From positions 1 to 38,364 of the forward strand of contig JAQCGT010000014.1 of assembly GCA_027730505.1 (NCBI GenBank): DNA of 38,364 nt. Direction: 5' to 3'. The notes under the pieces were generated by a model that saw nothing but the letters and a program-made list of their open reading frames with translations, searched no databases and was not told the origin of the DNA. Below, piece after piece: positions 24,645 through 33,599 of the stretch. Numbering within the stretch: position 1 is the first letter of the stretch; the number at the start of each line of letters is the position of its first letter. The position numbers and the translations under genes are program-made. This DNA is from Actinomycetota bacterium (lineage in GTDB: Bacteria > Actinomycetota > Acidimicrobiia > Acidimicrobiales > Ilumatobacteraceae).

Positions 24645-27600
24645 GTGTTCCTCAAGAGTCTCACCCTCAAGGGCTTCAAGTCGTTCGCTGATCAGACGAC
24701 GATGTCCCTCGAACCAGGGGTCACCGTTGTGGTGGGCCCAAACGGTTCAGGCAAGTCGAACGTCGTCGATGCCATCGCATGGGTGCTGGGAGCGCAGGCC
24801 CCGAAAGCGGTGCGAAGCCAAAAGATGGACGATGTGATCTTCGCCGGTACGGCGAAGCGTCCGGCCCTCGGTCGGGCCGAGGTGAGTATCACCCTCGACA
24901 ATTCGGCCGGGTTGCTCCCCATCGAGTTCACCGAGGTGACGGTCACTCGAATCCTCTTCCGAAACGGCGACAGCGAGTACTCGATCAATGGGGTGCCCTG
25001 TCGTCTCCTCGATGTCCAAGAGTTGCTCTCCGACGCTGGAGTGGGCCGTCAGCAGCACGTCATCGTCAGCCAAGGGCAGATCGATGCGGTGCTCAACGCT
25101 CGACCCGAAGATCGCCGGGCGATCATCGAAGAGGCTGCCGGGGTGCTCAAATACCGCAAGCGGCGCGAGAAGGCACAACGACGACTCGATGCGACCGAAG
25201 CCAATTTGTTGAGGCTCCAGGATCTGCTGCGCGAGGTGCGCCGCCAGTTGCGTCCGCTCGAACGTCAGGCACAAGCAGCGCAGCGGCATGGCGAGCTGCA
25301 GACCGAGCTCGATGCACTTCGGATCTTCGTCTCCGGCCGTGAGATCGCAGCGCAGCGAGCGAAGCTGACGACGATTGAGACGTCGCGAATCGCTGATGCG
25401 CAGGCCCAGGAGCAGGCCCGCAAGCGACTCGCTGAACTCGATACGGCAGTTATGTCGGTCGAGTCGCAGCTCAGTGCGCGGGGTGCCAGCGATGTCCGCG
25501 ACCGGTTGGCGAGGGTGGAGCGCCTCATCGAGCGCGCCGACGGGTTGCTTGGGATTTTGGCGGAGCGTCGACGGTCGCTCGAACGCGACCGGTCACGGGC
25601 CATGGATGCGGGAGTCGTCGCCACCTTGGAAGCCGACGTCGCCGGATTCAGGGCGGAACTGTCCGAGGTCGAATCTCAGATGGAGGCGCTCAGGCCTGAG
25701 GTTGAACAGCTCGAGGCAGACGAGACCGAACTCGCATCACGGCGGGACGCTGCTGCCGAGGACTCCCACGAGGTGTCGTCGCGAGCCGCCAGCGCAGCTG
25801 CGGAGGTTCGAGGTGAGCTTCGCTCGGTTCGCATGTCACTCGATCGCACACGTAACGAGCGTGACCGTATGTCGGAACGTTCGGCAACGGTCCGCTCCCG
25901 TATCGCTGAATTGGCCAGTGAGATTGAACGTCACCGCGCAGAGTGCTCGGCGTCATCGGATGCTGAAGGGCCGCTGGTATCCGAGCTTGAACAGGCCGAG
26001 GCGGTGGCCGCCGAGGCCACGGCTCCCCCCGATGATGCATCGGCGGCGCACCGGGGGGCGCTTGATGCCGTCTCACGCCTCCGTGCCCGAGTCGAGGCAC
26101 TGCAGATGGCGCTCGACGCCGCTCGTGAACGTGCGGGCGCAGAACGCTTGAGCGGGCTTGACGGCGTACTCGGAACGCTGCTCGACGTTGTCGAAATCGA
26201 TGCCGGGTGGGAGGCGTCGGTCGAAGCCGCTCTCGGAGAGGCGTTGACGGCGGTGGTGGTCGACACTCCCGAATCGGCTCGGCGAGCGCTTGAGACGCTG
26301 AGAAGTTCAGCAACGTCGGGCGCGGTGCTGGCGGCGGTGGGTTCATCTGTGGAGATGCCGTCGATCCCCGAGGGCTGTGAGCCGGTGTCGGCACACGTGC
26401 GCTCCGAGCGTCATGGGGTTCGGGCGCTGCTCGGCCGACTGCTCGCCCCTGCGGTTCGGGCTTCGGATCTCGACCGGGCGATCGAAGTCGCATTGGCACA
26501 ACCGGATCTTGTGGTCGTCACCGAGGCCGGCGATCGACTCGGCCCGGGTGGTTGGCGTATCGGGGCCGGCGGGGGAGGGGCTACAGCTGCTGCGCTGGCT
26601 GATGCTGAGCGCCGATCCGCCGAGGCCGATGCTGAACTCGTCCGGTCAGAAGCCGAACTTGCTGAGTGGACTGCCGGCCTCGATTCAGCACGTCAGCGCA
26701 TGCATGACGTGGAGCGACGTCTCGACGCCAACGATGCCCGATTCGCGGCGGCGTCAGAGGCGCTCGCCCAGGCGCAGGCCCGTCGTCGAGAGCTCGAAGC
26801 CGAGGCAGAAGCCGCGGAGCAGACGCTTGGCGAATTGGGCGAACTGATCAGTTCGGAGGGACAGCGACTCGGCGAACTCGAAGCGTTGCTTCCGGCGCTC
26901 AACGCTGACGAGGAGGCTGAGGTTGAGGCCGCTCGTCGCCAGAATGAGGCGCGCTCGTCTCTCGAGGCTCGAGTCGCGGTTCTGGCGTCGCGCCGCCGTG
27001 ATCTCGAGGTTCGCGGCGCTGGTCTCCGCGAGCGCGAGGAATTCCTGAGGCGTCGTATTGACGAGACCGAGCGGCGGCTTGAGGCCGATCGCGAGGAGCG
27101 CACCGGGGCCGCGGAGCGTCGAGAGCGGGTGGAGCGGGCGATCCTCGCTGTCGACCGGTTGGTCGAGGTCGTTGCCGCGAGGCGCACGACGATCGTTGCA
27201 GAGCGTGAGTCGCTCGATGCCGAACGTCGTCGACAGAGCGATGAGGTGCGGGCCCTGACGGCAGAACTCGACTCGCATCGAGCTGGCCGCATCGAAGCCG
27301 AGCAGGTGGTGGAGCAGACCCGCGAACGGATGCATCGAGCTGATGTCGATGAGGCAGAGGCAAAGCTCCGTCTCGAGACCACCGTCGAAGCCTTGCGCCG
27401 TGATCTCGGCATCGAGCCTGAGATCGCCGAACAGGCGGAACCACCTGAGGTGCCCGAGGGGGCAACCCACGCCGGTCGTGTCCGCGAGCTCGAGCGCGAA
27501 CTGAGGCTCCTCGGTCCGATCAACCCGCTCGCCCTCGAAGAGTTCAATGAGCTGAATCAGCGCCATGAGTTCTTGGAGCAGCAGCTCGAAGATGTTCGTT

Positions 27601-28133
27601 CCACCCGTCGCGAGTTGAACCGCGTCATCGCAGCGGTCGACGTTGAGATTCAGAACGTGTTCGCGGCGGCGTTCGCCGATGTGAGCACCAACTTCACGCA
27701 ACTCTTCGCTGCGTTGTTCCCCGGTGGCACCGGAGCCCTCAGACTGACGGCTCCCGATGACCTGTTGAACACCGGGATCGAGGTCGAGGCCAAGCCGAGC
27801 GGTAAGAACGTGAAGAAGCTGTCGTTGCTGTCCGGTGGTGAGCGCTCGCTCACGGCACTTGCGTTCCTCTTCGCCGTGTTCCGTTCAAGACCCTCACCCT
27901 TCTATGTCATGGACGAGGTCGAGGCAGCTCTCGACGATGTCAACCTGCATCGATTCTTGAACTTGATCCAAGAGTTCCGCAGGGACGCTCAATTGATCAT
28001 CGTCTCGCACCAGAAGCGGACCATGGAAGCAGGCGACGCCTTGCTCGGGGTGTCCATGCAGCCTGGTGGCTCGTCGAAGCTCGTCACTGAGCGGGTGAGT
28101 ACCTCGACGCCAGTCGGTTCCTCGCCTGCTTAG
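24645..28133 (+). CDS. smc: Chromosome segregation ATPase SMC
   Basis: SMC dimers extrude DNA loops and organise the chromosome with ScpA and ScpB. The 1162 residues have an N-terminal head with GPNGSGKSN (31-39), a long coiled coil rich in Arg, Glu and Ala, and a hinge at about 500-650 (GVLGTLLDVVEI, then RIGAGGGG). A second coiled coil leads to the C-terminal head with LSGGERSL (S1063 in the signature) and VMDEVEAALDD (Walker B, D1090 and E1091). Length is typical. The start is GTG. scpA and scpB are not in this window. A hairpin-forming repeat covers the stop codon. Confidence 0.97.
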   Translation: MFLKSLTLKGFKSFADQTTMSLEPGVTVVVGPNGSGKSNVVDAIAWVLGAQAPKAVRSQKMDDVIFAGTAKRPALGRAEVSITLDNSAGLLPIEFTEVTVTRILFRNGDSEYSINGVPCRLLDVQELLSDAGVGRQQHVIVSQGQIDAVLNARPEDRRAIIEEAAGVLKYRKRREKAQRRLDATEANLLRLQDLLREVRRQLRPLERQAQAAQRHGELQTELDALRIFVSGREIAAQRAKLTTIETSRIADAQAQEQARKRLAELDTAVMSVESQLSARGASDVRDRLARVERLIERADGLLGILAERRRSLERDRSRAMDAGVVATLEADVAGFRAELSEVESQMEALRPEVEQLEADETELASRRDAAAEDSHEVSSRAASAAAEVRGELRSVRMSLDRTRNERDRMSERSATVRSRIAELASEIERHRAECSASSDAEGPLVSELEQAEAVAAEATAPPDDASAAHRGALDAVSRLRARVEALQMALDAARERAGAERLSGLDGVLGTLLDVVEIDAGWEASVEAALGEALTAVVVDTPESARRALETLRSSATSGAVLAAVGSSVEMPSIPEGCEPVSAHVRSERHGVRALLGRLLAPAVRASDLDRAIEVALAQPDLVVVTEAGDRLGPGGWRIGAGGGGATAAALADAERRSAEADAELVRSEAELAEWTAGLDSARQRMHDVERRLDANDARFAAASEALAQAQARRRELEAEAEAAEQTLGELGELISSEGQRLGELEALLPALNADEEAEVEAARRQNEARSSLEARVAVLASRRRDLEVRGAGLREREEFLRRRIDETERRLEADREERTGAAERRERVERAILAVDRLVEVVAARRTTIVAERESLDAERRRQSDEVRALTAELDSHRAGRIEAEQVVEQTRERMHRADVDEAEAKLRLETTVEALRRDLGIEPEIAEQAEPPEVPEGATHAGRVRELERELRLLGPINPLALEEFNELNQRHEFLEQQLEDVRSTRRELNRVIAAVDVEIQNVFAAAFADVSTNFTQLFAALFPGGTGALRLTAPDDLLNTGIEVEAKPSGKNVKKLSLLSGGERSLTALAFLFAVFRSRPSPFYVMDEVEAALDDVNLHRFLNLIQEFRRDAQLIIVSHQKRTMEAGDALLGVSMQPGGSSKLVTERVSTSTPVGSSPA

Positions 28134-28138
28134 GCGAG
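28121..28138 (+). terminator. Inverted repeat at the smc stop codon
   Basis: CTCGCC and GGCGAG (perfect 6-base arms, 6-base loop) flank and include the TAG stop. It could fold as an RNA hairpin ending or stabilising the smc transcript. No T-run follows. The 103-base gap to ftsY otherwise holds only the ftsY promoter candidate. Confidence 0.35.
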
Positions 28139-28223
28139 TATCGAAAGTGCGTTGATCGATTGTCTCCTGATGTCCTCGGCTGGCGTTTCGAAGGCCTTAT
28201 TCCACGTGGTGTTTCGTCGCCGG

Positions 28224-28229
28224 TAGCGT
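28224..28229 (+). promoter_or_regulatory. Putative -10 element of ftsY
   Basis: TAGCGT, seven bases before the ATG at 28237, predicts a leaderless transcript. Confidence 0.55.
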
Positions 28230-28236
28230 CGCAGTC

Positions 28237-29373
28237 ATGGACGATATGACCTGGGTGTACCTGCTCCTCGTCGCTCTCGTGGTGGCGTTCGGTGTGGGGG
28301 TGGTGCTGCTCGGCCGCCGCCGCACCCGCTCCGCCGTCGAGTCGGTGGAGGTGCCTCCTGCGACGCAACCTGACCCAGCCGTTGTCCCCGACGATGACGA
28401 GCGTGTGGGCGACCTTGAGTCCGGTGACGAAGCCGTCGTTGATGTGGCCGACGAGGCTGAGGTGGCGCCGCCTCGCTCGATGCGCGATCGGCTGTCCAAG
28501 GCGCGATCTACGCTCTCGGGAGCGCTGGGATCAGTTCTCGGTCGGTCAGCGATCGATGCTGACACTTGGGATGAGCTGGAGGAGGGGCTGCTTCTCGCCG
28601 ATGTCGGAATTGGCGTGACCACGGCGCTGCTCGACCCGATTCGCGACCGTGTCACCGCCAAGGAGATCGAAACGCCCAACGAACTGGTTGCAGCGTTGAG
28701 GGCAGAGATGATCGAACGTCTGGCCGGAGCGGACCGGACGCTCGCCCGACGAATCGACGAGGGGCCGAGCGTGTGGCTGTTCGTGGGCGTCAACGGTGTC
28801 GGCAAGACGACGACGATCGGCAAACTCGCGGCTCGCGAAGCTGGGGCCGGCACGAGTGTTCTGTTGGCTGCTGGAGACACCTTCCGGGCTGCTGCTGCTG
28901 AGCAGCTCGAGACCTGGGCGCAGCGCTCGGGCGCCGAGTTCGTTCGAGGCGCTGAGGGCGGTGACCCGGCATCGGTCATTTTCGACGGTGTGGAGCGAGC
29001 GGCATCCCGAGGGATTCAACTGGTGCTTGCTGACACGGCGGGACGCTTGCATAACAAACAGAACCTCATGGACGAACTGGCGAAGGTACGCCGGGTGGCC
29101 GAGAAGGGCGCCGGAGTCGTGACCGAGACCCTGCTCGTCATCGATGCCACGACTGGCCAGAACGGTCTGGCGCAGGCACGCGAGTTCCGAGAGGCCACAG
29201 CCGTGACTGGTGTGGTGGTCACCAAGCTCGACGGGTCGGCGAAGGGGGGCATCGTTTTCGCCATCGAAACCGAGCTTGGCATCCCGGTGAAGTACGTCGG
29301 TATCGGTGAGACGATCGACGATCTCGTACCGTTCGACGCCACAGAATTCGTGGATGCGCTCGTCGGGCGTTGA
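28237..29373 (+). CDS. ftsY: Signal recognition particle receptor FtsY
   Basis: FtsY docks ribosomes carrying SRP at the membrane for insertion of nascent membrane proteins. The 378 residues begin with a clear transmembrane helix (about 5-25), as in many actinobacterial FtsY proteins. An acidic linker (about 45-80) and the NG domain follow. GVNGVGKT (184-191) is the G1 loop, LADTAGR the G3 motif and TKLDGSAKGG the G4/G5 region. All GTPase motifs are intact. TAGCGT lies seven bases before the ATG. The lipoprotein gene starts 45 bases downstream and ffh follows it. Confidence 0.97.
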   Translation: MDDMTWVYLLLVALVVAFGVGVVLLGRRRTRSAVESVEVPPATQPDPAVVPDDDERVGDLESGDEAVVDVADEAEVAPPRSMRDRLSKARSTLSGALGSVLGRSAIDADTWDELEEGLLLADVGIGVTTALLDPIRDRVTAKEIETPNELVAALRAEMIERLAGADRTLARRIDEGPSVWLFVGVNGVGKTTTIGKLAAREAGAGTSVLLAAGDTFRAAAAEQLETWAQRSGAEFVRGAEGGDPASVIFDGVERAASRGIQLVLADTAGRLHNKQNLMDELAKVRRVAEKGAGVVTETLLVIDATTGQNGLAQAREFREATAVTGVVVTKLDGSAKGGIVFAIETELGIPVKYVGIGETIDDLVPFDATEFVDALVGR

Positions 29374-29418
29374 CACGGGAACCAACCCGACATCCAAGAC
29401 GTCAAACGGAGCGTGAAC

Positions 29419-31014
29419 ATGAACCGAGTCCCTCGTCTCCTGGTGCCGGCGGCCGTCCTTCCCTTTGCGCTGATCGGCTGTGTGGCCGATGACGCCGATG
29501 ACGGCGCGCTGTCGCCGCCCGAGGTCGTGCGGGTCGCCGACGGCCAGAGCGGGGCGTCGGGCAACGCTGCGCTGTCCGCCGTTGATGACCTTGCAGCCGA
29601 GGAACCGGCGATGGAGGAATCGCAGGTCGTCGGCGATGACATGGCCTCGTCGTACATGCCGATGTGGAGCATTGTCACCGACTTCGTCGTCGGTGACGAG
29701 ATGCCAGTGCTACCCGTCGATTCGACCGGTTACGTGTACCGGGCGGGGTCGTCAGTTCCCGAGGCCACGGCGCTGGCTCTGGCCGCGGCGCTCGGCGTCG
29801 ACACTCAACCTCAGGAGCGTCCGAGCGAGTACATGGTCGACTGGGCGTTCGGGCCCGACGATGGCTCGGCGCCGTCGCTGTCGATCGATGCGTACGCCCA
29901 GCATTACTGGTGGTACTCGGCCGGTTGGACCGACAGAGAGTTGGCGGAGCCGATGGAGGAGCCAACGTGCACCGAGTCGGTCGACGATGAGGGAAATGTC
30001 ACAGTCGATTGCCCCGAGTGGGAGCCAGAGCCGCCGGTTGGGGTGCCCACCGGCACCGAGGCGGAAGCCCGAGCCCGCGAGATCATCGCAGCTGTCGGGT
30101 TCGATCCCGATGCGCTCACCTTCGAGCTGTATGCAGACGAGTGGTACGCCTCGGTGTACGCCTCTGAGCCGCTGATCGATGGGCTCGAGGGATTCTCCGG
30201 CGCCAACTGGAGTTTCGGTTTCGGCGCTGAAGGGGTGCTCGAGTACGCGGGCGGCCAGTTCACCACCCCGGAGGCCGTCGGCCCGTACCCATTGGTTGGC
30301 ATTGACGCCGCAGTGGCGCGGCTCACCGAGATGTACCTGAACGGTTCGGCGTGGCCGATGGCGGTCGACGCCCCCGCAGTCGACATGGCGGTTGAGGAGA
30401 CGATGGTCGTTGATGAAGAAGTTGCCATCGCTGAGCCCGAACCAGCTCCGGTCACCGTTCCGCCGGCACCTGAGCCGGGGATCATCGAGGAGTTCGAGCC
30501 GACCGAGATCACAGTGACGCTCGTCGATGTCCAAGCCGATCTGTGGTGGACCGAAGATGTTGATGGCAACGTCTGGCTGCTCCCCGCGTATCGATTCATC
30601 GGGGATGACGGCAACTGGTACACCGTGCCGGCGGTCACCGACGAGTACATGGTCGAGACGCCCGTCTATGACGAGCCCGTTCCGATGGAGGTCGAGCCGA
30701 GTGGCGATGATTCTGGTTCGAGCGGTGCCGCTGGGTCGGGCTTTGCGCCGTCCCCGGAACTGCTTGACATGCTCGCACCGCTCGACCTCGCCGATGTCGA
30801 CTCCGCGGTGATTGCTGCGCTCGAGCAGATCGCGACGGGAGATCTTGCTGTGTCGGAGCAACTGTTCGCCGACACGGCGCTCGAGTTTGGCGTCGAGATG
30901 CGCGTCGTCGAGCGCGATGGCGAGTCACTGTTGGTGACCGAGGATTACCGGAGCGATCGGATCAACGTGGTCGTCGTCGACGGAAACGTCGTGGCAATCA
31001 CCGGCATCGGCTGA
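29419..31014 (+). CDS. Uncharacterised lipoprotein with C-terminal I78-inhibitor-like domain
   Basis: This 531-residue exported protein starts at ATG 29419 (GGAG seven bases upstream); a GTG six bases earlier is less likely. A signal peptide ends in LIGC, so C20 is probably lipidated. The mature chain is strongly acidic, rich in Met-Glu/Asp-Val repeats and in Trp/Tyr, with a Pro/Glu/Ala-rich linker (about 335-360). The last ~60 residues (RVVERDGESL, VTEDYRSDRINVVVVDGNV) resemble the peptidase inhibitor I78 family pattern as I remember it. The rest matches nothing I recognise. It stands between ftsY and ffh, and ffh has its own promoter candidate. The role is unknown; surface binding or protease inhibition are guesses. 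Confidence 0.8.
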   Translation: MNRVPRLLVPAAVLPFALIGCVADDADDGALSPPEVVRVADGQSGASGNAALSAVDDLAAEEPAMEESQVVGDDMASSYMPMWSIVTDFVVGDEMPVLPVDSTGYVYRAGSSVPEATALALAAALGVDTQPQERPSEYMVDWAFGPDDGSAPSLSIDAYAQHYWWYSAGWTDRELAEPMEEPTCTESVDDEGNVTVDCPEWEPEPPVGVPTGTEAEARAREIIAAVGFDPDALTFELYADEWYASVYASEPLIDGLEGFSGANWSFGFGAEGVLEYAGGQFTTPEAVGPYPLVGIDAAVARLTEMYLNGSAWPMAVDAPAVDMAVEETMVVDEEVAIAEPEPAPVTVPPAPEPGIIEEFEPTEITVTLVDVQADLWWTEDVDGNVWLLPAYRFIGDDGNWYTVPAVTDEYMVETPVYDEPVPMEVEPSGDDSGSSGAAGSGFAPSPELLDMLAPLDLADVDSAVIAALEQIATGDLAVSEQLFADTALEFGVEMRVVERDGESLLVTEDYRSDRINVVVVDGNVVAITGIG

Positions 31015-31034
31015 GCCTCAGTTCCGCCCGCCGG

Positions 31035-31040
31035 TAGTCT
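31035..31040 (+). promoter_or_regulatory. Putative -10 element of ffh
   Basis: TAGTCT, eight bases before the ATG at 31049 and five before an overlapping in-frame GTG at 31046. It predicts a leaderless ffh transcript separate from the lipoprotein gene. Confidence 0.5.
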
Positions 31041-31048
31041 CGACGGTG

Positions 31049-32500
31049 ATGTTCGATTCGCTGTCCAGCCGCCTCGACGGGATCGCCAAGCGCCTCCGTG
31101 GCAAGGGCCGACTGACCGAGGCCGATGTCGATGAGGTGATGCGGGAGATCCGCACCGCTCTGCTCGAGGCCGATGTCAACGTGCAGGTGGTCCGCGCGGT
31201 CGTCAACCGGATCCGTGAACACGCGATCGGTGCCACACGCTCCAAGGCGCTGGACCCTGGCCAACAGGTCATCAAGGCAGTTCATGATGAGTTGATCCGG
31301 ATCCTGGGTGGCGAGACCCTCCGGATCAGCTATGCGGCGAAGCCGCCGACGGTGATTCTCATGGCTGGTCTGCAGGGCTCAGGTAAGACGACCAACTCAG
31401 CGAAGTTGGCCTCATGGTTCAAGGCCCAGGGGCGCCAACCGCTTCTCGTCGGCGCTGACCTGCAACGTCCGGCGGCGGTGGAGCAGCTGCGAACCCTCGG
31501 CGCTCAGATCGACGTTCCCGTGTGGTCGCAGCCCACCGATCCGGTGCAGGTGGCAGCAGACGGGCTCGCCGAGGCCCGTCGCCTCGGCCGTGATGTGCTC
31601 ATTGTTGACACCGCAGGGCGACTCTCGATCGATGCAGAGATGATGGATCAGGTCCGTCGCATCTCCGAGTCGATCGATCCCGATTACACGTTCCTCGTGA
31701 TCGATGCGATGACCGGCCAAGACGCGGTGCAGACCGCCTCGGCGTTCCATGACACCCTCGAAATCGATGGTGTGATCATGTCGAAACTCGACGGCGACGC
31801 CCGTGGCGGAGCGGCGTTGTCGGTCAAAGAAGTGATCGGTCGGCCCATCGCATTCGCCTCGACCGGGGAAAAGCTCGACGCCTTCGAGCAGTTCCATCCC
31901 GACCGCATGGCCGGGCGCATCTTGGGCATGGGGGACATGCTCACCCTGATCGAACAGGCTGAGCGGGCCTTCGAAGCCGACCAGGCTGAACAGGCGGCGG
32001 CCCGGCTCATGGAAGGCCAGTTCACCTTCGATGACTTCTTGGAGCAGATGCAGGCGCTCAAGAAGATGGGTCCGCTCTCCGGCGTGCTCGGAATGATGCC
32101 CGGTATGCCCAAGGAGTTGAAGAACGCAAAGATCGATGACGACGATCTCAAGCCGGTCGAGGCGATCATCCGGTCGATGACGCGTGAGGAGCGTGCACGA
32201 CCCGAACTCATCAACGGCAGCCGTCGTTCTCGGATCGCAACGGGCTCGGGTACCTCGGTGGCGGAGGTGAATCGCCTCGTGAAGCAGTTCTCCGAGATGC
32301 AGAAAATGATGAAGCGCTTCGGCGGGGCAGCCTCTGGTGGAGGCCGCAAGGCTCGGCGTGCGGGAAAGGGCAGCGGACCCAACCCATTCGGCGGTCTTGG
32401 TGCCCCCGGCCAGACCCCGAATCTCGGCGACCTCGAATCTCTGTTTGGGGGTCAGGTGCCCGGATCAGATCCGTTCGGTGGGCTCGGCCGACCGAAGTGA
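31049..32500 (+). CDS. ffh: Signal recognition particle protein Ffh
   Basis: Ffh binds signal sequences as they leave the ribosome and delivers them to FtsY. The 483 residues open MFDSLSSRLDG, the usual Ffh start, so ATG 31049 is preferred over GTG 31046. The N domain is about 1-95. The GTPase domain has GLQGSGKT (107-114), VDTAGRLS and SKLDGDARGGA. The Met-rich M domain spans about 320-435 (MKKM... and GGAMMPGMP-like segments with a GSGTSVAEVNRLVKQF helix), and a Gly-rich tail follows. SRP RNA (ffs) is not visible in this window. It is followed by rpsP, the standard order. Confidence 0.97.
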   Translation: MFDSLSSRLDGIAKRLRGKGRLTEADVDEVMREIRTALLEADVNVQVVRAVVNRIREHAIGATRSKALDPGQQVIKAVHDELIRILGGETLRISYAAKPPTVILMAGLQGSGKTTNSAKLASWFKAQGRQPLLVGADLQRPAAVEQLRTLGAQIDVPVWSQPTDPVQVAADGLAEARRLGRDVLIVDTAGRLSIDAEMMDQVRRISESIDPDYTFLVIDAMTGQDAVQTASAFHDTLEIDGVIMSKLDGDARGGAALSVKEVIGRPIAFASTGEKLDAFEQFHPDRMAGRILGMGDMLTLIEQAERAFEADQAEQAAARLMEGQFTFDDFLEQMQALKKMGPLSGVLGMMPGMPKELKNAKIDDDDLKPVEAIIRSMTREERARPELINGSRRSRIATGSGTSVAEVNRLVKQFSEMQKMMKRFGGAASGGGRKARRAGKGSGPNPFGGLGAPGQTPNLGDLESLFGGQVPGSDPFGGLGRPK

Positions 32501-32529
32501 TGTCGGTGTGCAACTCCGACTCGTCCCGA

Positions 32530-32535
32530 TAGCCT
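32530..32535 (+). promoter_or_regulatory. Putative -10 element of the rpsP-rplS operon
   Basis: TAGCCT in the 76-base gap after ffh. It would give a leader of about 35 bases with AGGAG 11 bases before the rpsP ATG. Confidence 0.45.
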
Positions 32536-32576
32536 GCCGGGGTTCCTCCCTCAGTGCTCCAGGAGACAGTTCACAC

Positions 32577-32846
32577 ATGGCAGTCAAGTTGCGCCTCACC
32601 CGGATCGGCAAGAAGAAGCAGCCGCAGTATCGCATTGTTGCGGCTGATGCTCGCTCGCCGCGCGACGGTCGTTTCATCGAGATCCTGGGTCACTACGACC
32701 CCCGCCAGGATCCGTCGGTTCTGACCGTGGACAACGACAAGGCGGTCAGGTGGCTATCCGAGGGTGCCCAGCCGACCGAGCGGGTCGCGAAGCTCCTTGA
32801 GATCTCCGGGGCCATGGAGCAGTTCAAGGCCTCCAAGGCCGGATGA
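32577..32846 (+). CDS. rpsP: 30S ribosomal protein S16
   Basis: S16 is needed for 30S assembly. The 89 residues begin AVKLRLTRIGKKKQPQYRIVAADARSPRDGRFIE, the S16 signature, and LGHYDP follows. The same frame is open upstream to 32337, inside ffh, but ATG 32577 is the true start because the S16 sequence begins there and AGGAG precedes it. It heads the classic rpsP-khpA-rimM-trmD-rplS cluster. Its stop overlaps the khpA start by four bases. Confidence 0.97.
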   Translation: MAVKLRLTRIGKKKQPQYRIVAADARSPRDGRFIEILGHYDPRQDPSVLTVDNDKAVRWLSEGAQPTERVAKLLEISGAMEQFKASKAG

Positions 32847-33100
32847 GCATCGTGTCGGCTCCCACCGCCGTCGCAGTGCTCGAGCACCTCGTTCGTTCGA
32901 TCGTCGATCAGCCCGATGCGGTGAGCGTGTCGGTCACTGATGACGGTGGCCGCTCGCGTCTTGACGTGCGCGTCGGTCCTGGCGATCTCGGCCGTGTGAT
33001 CGGCCGCCGCGGTCGTACTGCGGCGAGCATCCGCACCGTGACTCGCGCCGCGGCCTCCAAGGACGGCGTCGAGGTCGACATCGAGTTCCTCGACGACTGA
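32843..33100 (+). CDS. khpA: KH-domain RNA-binding protein KhpA
   Basis: This 85-residue protein is a single KH domain. GRVIGRRGRTAASIRTV (about 49-65) carries the GxxG RNA-binding loop (GRRG). In Firmicutes KhpA pairs with KhpB/Jag to bind many RNAs and affects cell size; in this lineage the role is inferred. It overlaps rpsP by four bases (ATGA) and precedes rimM by 13 bases, so its place in a ribosome-maturation operon is conserved. Confidence 0.95.
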   Translation: MSIVSAPTAVAVLEHLVRSIVDQPDAVSVSVTDDGGRSRLDVRVGPGDLGRVIGRRGRTAASIRTVTRAAASKDGVEVDIEFLDD

Positions 33101-33113
33101 GGCACCCGGGTCC

Positions 33114-33599
33114 ATGACCCGTCCTGTTGATCTTCTCGACGTTGGCCGCCTCGGGCGTGCTCACGGCATCCGCGGCGACATCGTCGTCATTCTCACCAGC
33201 GATCGGGTGGAGCGGGTCCAAACAGGTGCTCGACTTCTTGCCGGTGATCGATGGCTGACCGTTGAACGCGCTCGACCGCAGTCGGATCGTTGGGTGGTGC
33301 ACTTCGTTGAGGTGAACGATCGGACCGAGGCCGAGTCATTGGCCGGACGAACGTTGGCCGCCGAACCACTGCCGGATTCGGATGCCCTTTGGGTGCACGA
33401 GTTGATCGGTGCCCGCGTCGTCGATTCGGCCGGTATCGACCGCGGAATCTGTGTGGCGGTGGTAGCGAATCCGGCCTCCGATCTACTCGAGCTGGACGAC
33501 GGATCGCTCGTGCCTGCCGTGTTCGTCACCGGTATCGCTGATGGGATTATCTCCATCGACCCGCCCGACGGGCTCTTCGATCTCGGAGTTGGATCGTGA
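33114..33599 (+). CDS. rimM: 16S rRNA processing protein RimM
   Basis: RimM binds ribosomal protein S19 and helps mature the 30S head. The 161 residues begin with the N-terminal barrel (DVGRLGRAHGIRGDIVV, about 9-25). A PRC-barrel follows (about 90-160), with LWVHELIGARVVD and NPASDLLEL. Length is normal. Its stop overlaps the trmD GTG by four bases (GTGA). It sits between khpA and trmD, as usual. Confidence 0.96.
   Translation: MTRPVDLLDVGRLGRAHGIRGDIVVILTSDRVERVQTGARLLAGDRWLTVERARPQSDRWVVHFVEVNDRTEAESLAGRTLAAEPLPDSDALWVHELIGARVVDSAGIDRGICVAVVANPASDLLELDDGSLVPAVFVTGIADGIISIDPPDGLFDLGVGS

Noticed and set aside
29752-30861. Open frame of 369 codons on the minus strand opposite the lipoprotein gene
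   Set aside because: The plus-strand frame has a signal peptide, lipobox and ribosome site; the minus frame has none.
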